Shown here: one piece after another, positions 42,000-49,980 of the stretch
Layout of the letters: every line of letters begins with the position of its first letter
How positions within the stretch are numbered: the stretch's first letter is position 1
Source: Clostridia bacterium
Lineage (GTDB): Bacteria > Bacillota > Clostridia > Christensenellales > Borkfalkiaceae
Assembly (NCBI GenBank): GCA_017558825.1
Contig: JAFYTO010000003.1
Span: 1 to 64,000 of the forward strand
Length of the DNA stretch: 64,000 bases
Reading direction: 5' to 3'
The notes under the pieces: model-generated
What the model was told of the DNA's origin: nothing
Seen by the model: only the letters and a program-made list of their open reading frames with translations
Databases searched by the model: none
Translations under genes and position numbers: made by a program

Positions 42000-42386
42000 A
42001 TGAATAGCAAAGAACAAGTAAAAATTATTAAAGAAAGAAGTGGCACTGACGCAAGCAAATGTATGAAATGCGGCAAGTGCTCTGGTAGATGCCCAGCATA
42101 TAACGAAATGGATATAAAGCCACACCAATTCGTATCTATGATAGAAAAAGGCGAAATTGAAAAACTTTTAAATTGCAAAGCTATTTACAACTGTTTAAGT
42201 TGTTTTGCTTGCGTTGAAAGATGTCCGCGTAACGTTGCTCCTGCTGCTATCATTGAGGCGGTTAGGCAAGAAGTTATAAGAATGCAAGGCGGAAACTATA
42301 TTAATTCGGAAGAAATTCCTCAAATAGTTGACGAGCAAATCCCACAACAATTGCTTGTGAGTATGTATAGAAAGTTCAATAAGTAA
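42000..42386 (+). CDS. hdrC: Heterodisulfide reductase subunit C-like protein (HdrC)
   Basis: This 128-aa 4Fe-4S ferredoxin-like subunit has two motifs, CMKCGKCSGRCP (about 21) and CLSCFACVERCP (about 64), followed by the helix ENVAPAAIIEAVRQEV-like region of HdrC. It should shuttle electrons between HdrA and HdrB. The ribosome site AGGAG lies in the end of hdrB, consistent with coupled translation and a 1:1 complex. Confidence 0.92.
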   Translation: MNSKEQVKIIKERSGTDASKCMKCGKCSGRCPAYNEMDIKPHQFVSMIEKGEIEKLLNCKAIYNCLSCFACVERCPRNVAPAAIIEAVRQEVIRMQGGNYINSEEIPQIVDEQIPQQLLVSMYRKFNK

Positions 42387-42400
42387 TAGGAAGTAGAATT

Positions 42401-44392
42401 ATGCAAAGAATAGGCGTATTTGTATGTTGGTGCGGAAGTAACATTTCCGCAACGGTTGACGTTGAAAAGGTAAGTGCTGTTTTAGCCTTAGAGCCAAACG
42501 TTGTAATTTCTCAAAATTATCAATATATGTGTTCAGAAAACGGCCAAGCCTTAATTAGAAACTCCATTAAAGAACATAACTTAACGGGCGTTGTAGTATG
42601 TTCTTGTTCGCCAAGAATGCACGAAGCAACTTTTAGAAGAGCTTGTGAAAGCGCGGGCTTAAACCCTTATATGTTAGAAGTTGCTAATATTCGTGAGCAA
42701 GTTTCTTGGATACATAAAGATATAGAAGAAGCAACGGAAAAAGCAATTATTTTAGGTAGAACTGCAATTGCAAAACTCCGTTTAAACACTCCGCTCACTG
42801 CAGGCGAAAGCCCAGTTATTAAGCGTGCGCTTGTAATTGGCGGTGGTATTGCGGGTATTCAATCTGCTCTTGATATAGCAGAAGCTGGCTATGAAGTTGA
42901 TATTGTTGAAAAATCTCCAACAATCGGCGGTAACATGGCTAAACTTGATAAAACTTTCCCAACGCTTGACTGCGCAGCTTGTATTTTAACACCAAAAATG
43001 GTTGATTGCGCACAAAACGAAAAAATTGACATTTTAACGTTTAGCGAAATTGAAAGCGTTAAAGGCTTCGTTGGCAACTTCAAAGTTGGCATTAGAAAGA
43101 AAGCAAGGTTCGTTAATGAAAAACTTTGTACGGGTTGCGGTGTGTGCACTCAAAAATGTCCGTCTAAGAGAGGTTTAAACGACTTTAATATGAACCTTAA
43201 CACTCGCCCTGCAATTTATATTCCGTTTGCGCAAGCAATTCCAAACGTTGCGATAATTGACCCTGAGCAATGCTTAAAATTAAAGAACGGAAAGTGTGGT
43301 TTATGTGCTATGCAATGTCCAACAAAAGCTATTGACTACACTCAACAAGATGAAATTGTTGAAAGAGAATACGGTGCTATCGTTGTTGCAACGGGCTACA
43401 AACCAATTTCTCTTGAAAACTTTAACGAATACGGTTATAGCACTTATAAAGACGTTGTAACTTCACTTGAATTTGAACGTATTATGAACGCGGCAGGTCC
43501 TACAAGCGGTCACTTAGAACGTCCGTCTGACCATAAGCAACCAAAGGTTATTACCTTTATTCAATGCGTAGGTTCAAGGGATACTTCTGGTTGCGGTAAA
43601 CCATACTGCAGTAAGATTTGCTGTATGTACACGGCTAAACACGCAATGCTCGTTCGTGAAAAATATCCAGACACTCAAGTTAATATTTTCTATATTGACG
43701 TTAGAACTCCTGGTAAAAACTACGATGAATTCTATCGCCGTGCGGTTGAACAATACGGCGTTAACTATATTAAAGGTATGGTTGGTAAAGTTTATAAGGA
43801 AGGTGATAACCTTGTAGTTCAAGGCTCTGACCTTATTAACAACGAACAACTTTTAATTAAGTCGGATATGGTTGTACTTGCGGCAGCAATTGAGCCAGAC
43901 CCATCTGTTAGAAAAATTGCTACGCTTTTAACAACAAGTATTGATACAAACAACTTCTTAACCGAAGCTCACGCAAAACTTAAGCCTGTTGAAAGCCCAA
44001 CGGCGGGCATATTCTTATCAGGCGTATGTCAAGGCCCTAAAGATATTCCTGAAACGGTATCTCAAGCAAGTGCTTGTGCGGCAAAAGTTATCGGCTTACT
44101 TGCTAAAGATAAATTAAAGTGTAATGCTTCTACTGCAGGAGCAGATGAAATGCTTTGTACGGGCTGCTCTCTTTGTGAAAACGTTTGCCCTTACGGTGCT
44201 ATCACTTATATTGATAAAGAATTTAGGCTCGGCGGTGGCAGAACTGAAGTTAGAAGAGTTGCAAGCGTTAACCCTGCGGTATGTCAAGGTTGTGGTGCTT
44301 GTACGGTAACTTGCCCATCGGGCGCTATGGACCTTAAAGGTTTCTCAACTAAGCAAATTATGGCGGAGGTAGATGCAATATGCAAGAATTAA
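42401..44392 (+). CDS. hdrA: Heterodisulfide reductase subunit A-like flavoprotein (HdrA)
   Basis: A 663-aa FAD/Fe-S protein, the flavin-based electron-bifurcating core of Hdr complexes. The N-terminal motif GVFVCWCGSNIS and CSPRMHEATF precede the thioredoxin-reductase-like FAD domain VIGGGIAGIQSALDIAEAG (about 144). Further Fe-S motifs are CTGCGVCTQKCP (about 243), a Cys set near 287-303, CTGCSLCENVCP (about 587) and CQGCGACTVTCP (about 628). The full length corresponds to canonical HdrA rather than a fused form. It overlaps flxD by 13 bp. Confidence 0.92.
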   Translation: MQRIGVFVCWCGSNISATVDVEKVSAVLALEPNVVISQNYQYMCSENGQALIRNSIKEHNLTGVVVCSCSPRMHEATFRRACESAGLNPYMLEVANIREQVSWIHKDIEEATEKAIILGRTAIAKLRLNTPLTAGESPVIKRALVIGGGIAGIQSALDIAEAGYEVDIVEKSPTIGGNMAKLDKTFPTLDCAACILTPKMVDCAQNEKIDILTFSEIESVKGFVGNFKVGIRKKARFVNEKLCTGCGVCTQKCPSKRGLNDFNMNLNTRPAIYIPFAQAIPNVAIIDPEQCLKLKNGKCGLCAMQCPTKAIDYTQQDEIVEREYGAIVVATGYKPISLENFNEYGYSTYKDVVTSLEFERIMNAAGPTSGHLERPSDHKQPKVITFIQCVGSRDTSGCGKPYCSKICCMYTAKHAMLVREKYPDTQVNIFYIDVRTPGKNYDEFYRRAVEQYGVNYIKGMVGKVYKEGDNLVVQGSDLINNEQLLIKSDMVVLAAAIEPDPSVRKIATLLTTSIDTNNFLTEAHAKLKPVESPTAGIFLSGVCQGPKDIPETVSQASACAAKVIGLLAKDKLKCNASTAGADEMLCTGCSLCENVCPYGAITYIDKEFRLGGGRTEVRRVASVNPAVCQGCGACTVTCPSGAMDLKGFSTKQIMAEVDAICKN

Positions 44393-44820
44393 ACAAAGAA
44401 CATAAGCCTTTAATAGTTGCATTTTGTTGTAACTGGTGTAGTTACGCAGGCGCTGACCTTGCTGGCTCAAGCAGACTTTCTTACCCTGCAAACGTAAAAA
44501 TTATAAGAGTTCCTTGCTCGTGTAGAGTTAACCCTACTTTTATTTTAAAGGCGTTCCAAAAGGGTGCTGACGGCGTTATTTTATGTGGTTGCCACCCAGG
44601 TGACTGTCACTACACGTCTGGAAACTACTATGCAAGAAGAAGAATGACTTTACTTTTTAGTATGCTTGATTATTTAGGCATTGAACGTGAAAGAACGCGC
44701 GTTGAGTGGGTTTCTGCTGCGGAAGGTGCTAAATTTTCAAAAGTTATGAACGAGTTTGCTAAAACCATTTGCGAACTTGGCGAAAATAAGAGATTGGAGG
44801 ATTTAAGATGCAAAGATTAG
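44380..44820 (+). CDS. flxD: MvhD/FlxD-type electron-transfer subunit
   Basis: A 146-aa protein of the hydrogenase iron-sulfur subunit family (MvhD), with Cys in CCNWCSYAGADLAG (about 15-28), VPCSCRVNP (about 46) and LCGCHPGDCHY (about 67-77) for a [2Fe-2S] cluster. In Mvh-Hdr and Flx-Hdr complexes this subunit passes electrons from the donor module to HdrA. No hydrogenase large subunit is encoded here, so the donor module is Flx-type (NADH). It overlaps both neighbours by 13 bp. Confidence 0.9.
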   Translation: MQELNKEHKPLIVAFCCNWCSYAGADLAGSSRLSYPANVKIIRVPCSCRVNPTFILKAFQKGADGVILCGCHPGDCHYTSGNYYARRRMTLLFSMLDYLGIERERTRVEWVSAAEGAKFSKVMNEFAKTICELGENKRLEDLRCKD

Positions 44821-45773
44821 AAGTTGCTTTTTTAGAAAAGGCAAAAGAGCTTCTTTCAAGCGGTCAAGTTAATCGCGTACTTGCTTATAAGAAAGGCGAA
44901 TTTTGCTATGACGTTTCTCCAGCAGTATTTTATAGCGTAGAAGAACTTGAAAATGCGGTATATAATGGTTTTTGCGGTGCAAACCTTTCTAAATATTTAA
45001 TTCAAGAAAGTAAAAAAGAAGGTAAAGTTGCAGTATTCTTAAAACCTTGCGACACTTATAGTTTTAATCAACTTATAAAAGAGCACCGTGTAAATAGAGA
45101 AAACGTTTACGTTGTTGGCATTGAGTGCCAAGGCAAGTTTAGCATTGAAAAATTCTATAAAACTGGTGTAGGCTTCGTTGCAAGCGTTCAAGAAGATTTA
45201 GATAGCGTTTTAGTAAACGGCGAAACTAAAATTGATAGAAACGCAGTTAAGCTTGAAAGATGTTTAGTTTGCAAAAAACAACACGTTGTTTATGATGAAC
45301 TTTTAGTTATTAACGAGAAAAAAGACGGCGATTTAGACCGTTTTGAAATGGTTAAAAAACTCGAAGCAATGACGGCTGACGAAAGATTTGCATTCTGGAA
45401 AGAACAACTTTCAAAATGTATAAGATGCAACGCTTGTAGAAACGTTTGCCCAGCATGCACTTGCACTAAATGCGTGTTTGATAATGATGATTCTCAAATT
45501 TCATCAAAAGCCAATGCGGATAGTTTTGAAGAAAAACTCTTCCATATTATTAGAGCTTTCCACGTTGCAGGTCGTTGTACAGACTGTGGCGAATGCTCAC
45601 GCGTGTGCCCACAAAATATTCCGCTCCACCTTTTAAATAGAAAATATATTAGCGACATTAATGAATTCTATGGCGAATTTGAAGCTGGTAAAGACATTGC
45701 GCAAAAAGGTCCTTTAACAAATTATACTACGGGCGATATTGAACCAAACGACTTTAAGGGAGGTAACAAATAA
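44808..45773 (+). CDS. Flx-type 4Fe-4S dicluster subunit (FrhB-like)
   Basis: This 321-aa Fe-S protein has an FrhB-like N-terminal region (VAVFLKPCDTYSFNQLIKEH about 81-100) and two C-terminal cluster motifs: CIRCNACRNVCPACTCTKC (about 204-222) and CTDCGECSRVCPQ (about 248). It corresponds to one of the two Fe-S subunits (FlxB/FlxC) that link the NADH-oxidising flavoprotein to FlxD in Flx-Hdr complexes; the letter assignment is uncertain. It starts within flxD and ends at the next ATG (TAATG). Confidence 0.8.
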   Translation: MQRLEVAFLEKAKELLSSGQVNRVLAYKKGEFCYDVSPAVFYSVEELENAVYNGFCGANLSKYLIQESKKEGKVAVFLKPCDTYSFNQLIKEHRVNRENVYVVGIECQGKFSIEKFYKTGVGFVASVQEDLDSVLVNGETKIDRNAVKLERCLVCKKQHVVYDELLVINEKKDGDLDRFEMVKKLEAMTADERFAFWKEQLSKCIRCNACRNVCPACTCTKCVFDNDDSQISSKANADSFEEKLFHIIRAFHVAGRCTDCGECSRVCPQNIPLHLLNRKYISDINEFYGEFEAGKDIAQKGPLTNYTTGDIEPNDFKGGNK

Positions 45774-46789
45774 TGAAGAAAATTGCTTACCAAAATATAG
45801 ATAAGTTGTACGGTGAATTAGCGTCTAATTTAGACCTTTATATGCCAATTAAAAAGGCGGGCGCTTTAAACTTTGAAAAGTATGAAAACGGCAAAGAAGC
45901 CGATATTGAAACTTTGCAAACTGTAAAATCTGTTAAAGACTTGTTCTTTCCTCAAGTTGAACACTTTGTAGATTTTAAAACTGACGGCACTAAAATTGAC
46001 GTAATTGACACTCGTGAAATTCGCAGTGAATTTGCAATTTTTGGCGTGCGTGCTTGCGACCTTAAAAGTTTAGAGGTTTTAGACAAGGTATTTTTACAAG
46101 AACCTGTTGACAGTATGTATAAAAACAAGCGTGATAACGCGGTTATATTTACCCTTGCTTGTCAAAATCCACACGCGTCTTGTTTTTGTAAAGTGTTTGA
46201 TATAGATGCGTCAAGCCCTAAAGGTGACGTAGAGTGCCACTTAACAAACGGCGTTTTATATCTTAACCCAATAACTGAAAAGGGCGCTAACTTAGTAAAT
46301 AAATTAACTTGTTTAGAGGACGCTACAAGCGAAAGCGTTGACTTAAACAAGCAAGAAATTAAAGCAAAAATTGACGCTTTGCCATTTTCAAATTTAGACC
46401 TTTCCGTATTTAAGGGCGAAAACTTAATGGAACTCTTTGATAGAAAAGAGTGGGAAGAACTTTCTAAGGCTTGCTTAGGTTGTGGAACTTGTACTTTCAT
46501 TTGCCCAACTTGCCAATGCTTTGACGTTAGAGATTTTAAAACTAATAACGGTGTTAAGCGTTTTAGGTGCTGGGACTCTTGTATGTATAGCGAATTTACT
46601 AAAATGGCTGCTGAAAACCCAAGAAAAAATCAAATGCAAAGATTTAGACAAAGGTTTATGCACAAGTTAGTATATTATCCATCAAATAACGGTGGTTTAT
46701 ACAGTTGCGTTGGTTGCGGTAGATGCGTAAAAAAATGCCCACAATCATTAAACATTGTAAAAGTTATTAAAAAATTAGGAGATAAATAA
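45773..46789 (+). CDS. Flx-type 4Fe-4S dicluster subunit (AsrA/HydB-like)
   Basis: This 338-aa Fe-S protein resembles the subunit A of anaerobic sulfite reductase and hydrogenase beta subunits: FAIFGVRACDLKSLEVLDKV (about 82) near the N-terminus, then CLGCGTCTFICPTCQCFD (about 235) and CVGCGRCVKKCPQ (about 313). With the preceding protein it forms the Fe-S relay of an Flx-type module. It begins in the stop codon of its upstream neighbour and is separated from flxA by 1 bp. Confidence 0.8.
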   Translation: MKKIAYQNIDKLYGELASNLDLYMPIKKAGALNFEKYENGKEADIETLQTVKSVKDLFFPQVEHFVDFKTDGTKIDVIDTREIRSEFAIFGVRACDLKSLEVLDKVFLQEPVDSMYKNKRDNAVIFTLACQNPHASCFCKVFDIDASSPKGDVECHLTNGVLYLNPITEKGANLVNKLTCLEDATSESVDLNKQEIKAKIDALPFSNLDLSVFKGENLMELFDRKEWEELSKACLGCGTCTFICPTCQCFDVRDFKTNNGVKRFRCWDSCMYSEFTKMAAENPRKNQMQRFRQRFMHKLVYYPSNNGGLYSCVGCGRCVKKCPQSLNIVKVIKKLGDK

Positions 46790-46790
46790 T

Positions 46791-47618
46791 ATGGTAAACG
46801 AAGTTCTTATTCCACACATAGGTGTGATAACTGATATTAGAAAAGACACTCCTGACGTTAAAACTTTTAGAGTTGTAGGGTTAGATGGTAAAAAAGTTTT
46901 TGAACATATGCCAGGTCAATGCGCTATGCTTTCAATTCCAGGCGTGGGCGAAGCAATGTTCTCTATAACTTCTTCTCCAACAAATACTGAATTTATGGAA
47001 TTCTCCATTAAAAAATGCGGTTGCTTAACTTCTTGGCTCCACGCCATGACGGTTGGACAACAAGTAACTATTCGTGGACCATACGGCAACGGCTTCCCAG
47101 TAACAACTGATTTTAAAGGAAAAAATATGTTATTTATTGCGGGCGGTATTGGTTTAGCGCCACTTCGCTCCGTTATAAATTACATAAGAGATAATAGGCA
47201 AGATTACGGCACTATCGATATCGTTTACGGCTCTCGCTCTATGGACGACCTTGTTGACTTTAGAGAAATTGAAGAAGAGTGGAAAAACGAAAAAGATTTT
47301 AACGTATATCTTACTATAGATAGAGAACAAGAAGGTTGGAACGGACACGTTGGCTTCGTACCATCTTATGTAAAAGAAGTAAATATTCCAACGGACAGAA
47401 CGGCGGTTTTATGCGGACCTCCAATAATGATTAAGTTTACTTTACAAGCGCTTTTAGAACTTGGCTTTAACAAAACACAAGTATATACTACGCTTGAATT
47501 TAGAATGAAATGCGGTGTTGGCAAGTGCGGTAGATGCAACGTTGGCAACAAGTACATTTGTAAAGACGGTCCTGTATTTAGAATGGACCAATTACAAGAA
47601 CTTCCATCGGAATATTAA
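46791..47618 (+). CDS. flxA: NAD(P)H-oxidising FAD/Fe-S subunit (FlxA-like)
   Basis: A 275-aa ferredoxin-NADP reductase-like flavoprotein. FAD-binding beta-barrel features include MFSITSSPT (about 62) and the pyrophosphate loop IRGPYGNGFP (about 95). The NAD(P) domain follows with FIAGGIGLAPLRSVI (about 114) and CGPPIMIKFT (about 205). The C-terminus ends in a Cys cluster MKCGVGKCGRCNVGNKYIC for a [2Fe-2S] site, as in dihydroorotate dehydrogenase electron-transfer subunits. It is the likely entry point of NADH electrons into the complex. Confidence 0.88.
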   Translation: MVNEVLIPHIGVITDIRKDTPDVKTFRVVGLDGKKVFEHMPGQCAMLSIPGVGEAMFSITSSPTNTEFMEFSIKKCGCLTSWLHAMTVGQQVTIRGPYGNGFPVTTDFKGKNMLFIAGGIGLAPLRSVINYIRDNRQDYGTIDIVYGSRSMDDLVDFREIEEEWKNEKDFNVYLTIDREQEGWNGHVGFVPSYVKEVNIPTDRTAVLCGPPIMIKFTLQALLELGFNKTQVYTTLEFRMKCGVGKCGRCNVGNKYICKDGPVFRMDQLQELPSEY

Positions 47619-47630
47619 GGAGAAAAATTT

Positions 47631-48305
47631 ATGGAAAATATGGTTAATGTTTATCTTTTTGGAAAACAATACAAAGTACCAAAGAGCCTTACTATTATGA
47701 AGGCTATGGAATACGCGGGCTATAAACTTATTCGTGGTTGCGGTTGTAGAAACGGCTTCTGCGGTGCTTGCGCAACTATTTATAGAATAAAAGGTCAAAC
47801 GGCACTTAAAACTTGCCTTGCTTGTCAACAACAAGTTGAAGAAGGTATGTACGTTGCTACTCTTCCTTTCTTCCCACTTGTTAAACAAGTTTACGACATT
47901 CAAAAAATCAAGCCAACAGAGCAAATTATGATGCAACTTTACCCTGAAATTTACAGCTGTATTGGTTGCAACGCTTGTACAAAGGCTTGCCCACAAAGCT
48001 TAAAAGTTATGCAATACATTGCATATGCTCAAAGGGGCGAATATGAAAATTGTGCGGAAGAATCTTTTGACTGCGTAATGTGTGGCATTTGCTCATCACG
48101 TTGCCCAGCAGGCATTTCTCACCCACAAGTTGCAATACTTGCTCGCCGTTTATACGGTAAGTACATTGCTCCTAAATGTGAACACTTACTTGAAAGAGTT
48201 CAAGAAATCAACGACGGTAAATTCAATGACGATATGCTTGACATTATGAATAAACCGTTAGAAGAACAAAAAGCGCTTTACAACACGCGTGAAATTGAGA
48301 AATAA
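47631..48305 (+). CDS. Fumarate reductase Fe-S subunit-like protein
   Basis: This 224-aa Fe-S protein has an N-terminal ferredoxin-like [2Fe-2S] domain with GCGCRNGFCGACA (about 36-48) and KTCLACQQ (about 63), and a C-terminal pair of 4Fe-4S motifs, CIGCNACTKACP (about 109) and CVMCGICSSRCP (about 147). It resembles SdhB/FrdB or the N-terminal half of methanogen TfrB, and lacks TfrB's HdrB-like C-terminus, which here is the separate hdrB gene. It should link the Hdr-Flx complex to the flavoprotein encoded next. Confidence 0.85.
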   Translation: MENMVNVYLFGKQYKVPKSLTIMKAMEYAGYKLIRGCGCRNGFCGACATIYRIKGQTALKTCLACQQQVEEGMYVATLPFFPLVKQVYDIQKIKPTEQIMMQLYPEIYSCIGCNACTKACPQSLKVMQYIAYAQRGEYENCAEESFDCVMCGICSSRCPAGISHPQVAILARRLYGKYIAPKCEHLLERVQEINDGKFNDDMLDIMNKPLEEQKALYNTREIEK

Positions 48306-48316
48306 GGGGTGGAATT

Positions 48317-49927
48317 ATGTATCAATATACCGAAGAACAATTAAATTCTATGAAAAAGGTTGAGGCAACAAGAAAAGAAAGAACTGCCAACCTTTTTAGA
48401 CGTATGACTGCGGAAGAAAAACAATCCGTTTTACAAGAATATCACCCAGACTATATTGAAGGCGCTTACGAAACGCTTAAAGTAGGTAAAAATAAGGGTG
48501 GCAAAGTTTTACACGAACTTGCATCATTACTTCAAGGTAAATCTCGTATTCACGACTATAAAATTGACCTTGAAAACCCTAATTATGACGTTGACGTGTT
48601 AGTTATCGGCGGTGGCGGTGCAGGCTCTTCTGCGGCTATTACGGCTGACGACAACGGCGCAAAGGTTATGATTGTTACTAAATTAAGAATTGGCGATGCT
48701 AACACAATGATGGCGGAAGGCGGTATTCAAGCGGCTGACAAGCCAAACGATAGCCCAGCTATTCACTATTTAGATGCTTTTGGTGGCGGTCACTTTGCTG
48801 CTAAGCCTTGTCTTTTAGAAAAACTTGTTTGCGAAGCTCCTGATGCTATTAGATGGCTTAACGACCTTGGCGTTATGTTTGATAAGACTGAAGACGGCAC
48901 TATGGTTACTACTCACGGTGGCGGTACGTCAAGAAAGAGAATGCACGCTTGTAAAGACTATTCTGGTGCAGAAATTATGAGAACTTTGCGTGACGAAGTT
49001 ATTAACCGCGGTATTCCTGTAGTTGATTTTACTGCTGCTATTGAAATTATTAAAGATAGCAACGGCAACGCAGCGGGCGCAGTTTTACTTAATATGGAAA
49101 CTGGCGAGATTAAAGTGGCTAAGGCAAAAACTGTTGTTATTGCAACGGGCGGTGCAGGTAGACTTCACTACCAAGGCTTCCCAACATCTAACCACTACGG
49201 CGCAACGGCAGACGGTTTAGTACTTGCTTACCGTGCTGGCGCAAAACTTATGTATCCAGAAACTTTACAATATCACCCAACGGGCGTTGCTGAACCTACG
49301 CAAATTTTCGGTGCGTTAGTTACTGAAAAAGTTCGTTCGCTTGGCGCTCAACTCGTTAATAAAGACGGCGAACCTTTCGTATATTCTCTTGAAACGAGAG
49401 ACGTTACTGCTTCTACTATTATTAGAGAATGCAAAGGTAGAAAAAATAGCGTAAAGACTACTGACGGCGAAGGTGTATGGCTTGATACTCCAATGATTGA
49501 CCAAATCAACGGCGAAGGCACTATTGAAAAGAGAATTCCTGCAATGCTTCGTATGTTTATTAAATACGGCATTGATATTAGAAAAGACCCTATCTTAATT
49601 TACCCAACACTCCACTATCAAAACGGTGGTATTGATATTAAGGCAAACGGCGAAAGTGAAGACGTTGGCAATTTATTCGTAGCAGGCGAAGCAGTTGGTG
49701 GTATCCACGGTAAAAACAGACTTATGGGTAACTCTTTACTTGACATTATCGTATTTGGTAGAAATGCAGGTAAATTTGCAAGTGCGAAAGTTAAAGAAGG
49801 TATTGAGGTTGGTACTTTAACTCTTGACCATGTTGACGCGTTTGAAAAAGAACTTAAAGATGCGGGCGTAGATACGGGTATTGTATCTCCAAAATTACTT
49901 CCTGACTACACAAGAAAAGATATGTAA
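48317..49927 (+). CDS. Soluble fumarate reductase-type flavoprotein
   Basis: This 536-aa flavoprotein belongs to the succinate dehydrogenase/fumarate reductase family. The FAD loop VLVIGGGGAGSSAAITA (about 95) and GGTSRKRMHACKDYSG (about 195) are present, along with the active-site segment YHPTGVAEP (about 319), EKVRSLGAQLVNKDGEPF and GEAVGGIHGKNRLMGNSLLD (about 460). There is no signal peptide, and no membrane anchor (FrdC/D) is encoded, so it should act in the cytoplasm. Being at the end of the mdh-fumC-hdr-flx operon, it most likely reduces fumarate to succinate with electrons passed on from NADH. The reverse direction cannot be excluded from sequence. Confidence 0.88.
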   Translation: MYQYTEEQLNSMKKVEATRKERTANLFRRMTAEEKQSVLQEYHPDYIEGAYETLKVGKNKGGKVLHELASLLQGKSRIHDYKIDLENPNYDVDVLVIGGGGAGSSAAITADDNGAKVMIVTKLRIGDANTMMAEGGIQAADKPNDSPAIHYLDAFGGGHFAAKPCLLEKLVCEAPDAIRWLNDLGVMFDKTEDGTMVTTHGGGTSRKRMHACKDYSGAEIMRTLRDEVINRGIPVVDFTAAIEIIKDSNGNAAGAVLLNMETGEIKVAKAKTVVIATGGAGRLHYQGFPTSNHYGATADGLVLAYRAGAKLMYPETLQYHPTGVAEPTQIFGALVTEKVRSLGAQLVNKDGEPFVYSLETRDVTASTIIRECKGRKNSVKTTDGEGVWLDTPMIDQINGEGTIEKRIPAMLRMFIKYGIDIRKDPILIYPTLHYQNGGIDIKANGESEDVGNLFVAGEAVGGIHGKNRLMGNSLLDIIVFGRNAGKFASAKVKEGIEVGTLTLDHVDAFEKELKDAGVDTGIVSPKLLPDYTRKDM

Positions 49928-49933
49928 AAATTT

Positions 49934-49972
49934 CACAGCCACATAGCGTGGCTGTGTATAAATTTTAATTTG
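49934..49972 (+). terminator. Weak terminator between frd-like gene and exporter
   Basis: ACAGCCAC pairs with GTGGCTGT around ATAGC. The tail GTATAAATTTTAATTT has an interrupted T-run, so read-through into the exporter gene is likely. Confidence 0.7.
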
Positions 49973-49980
49973 GTGATATT

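Noticed and set aside
41216..49927. Hydrogenase-linked Mvh-Hdr complex
   Set aside because: An MvhD-like subunit is present, but no hydrogenase large or small subunit is encoded; a FlxA-like NADH-oxidising flavoprotein takes their place.
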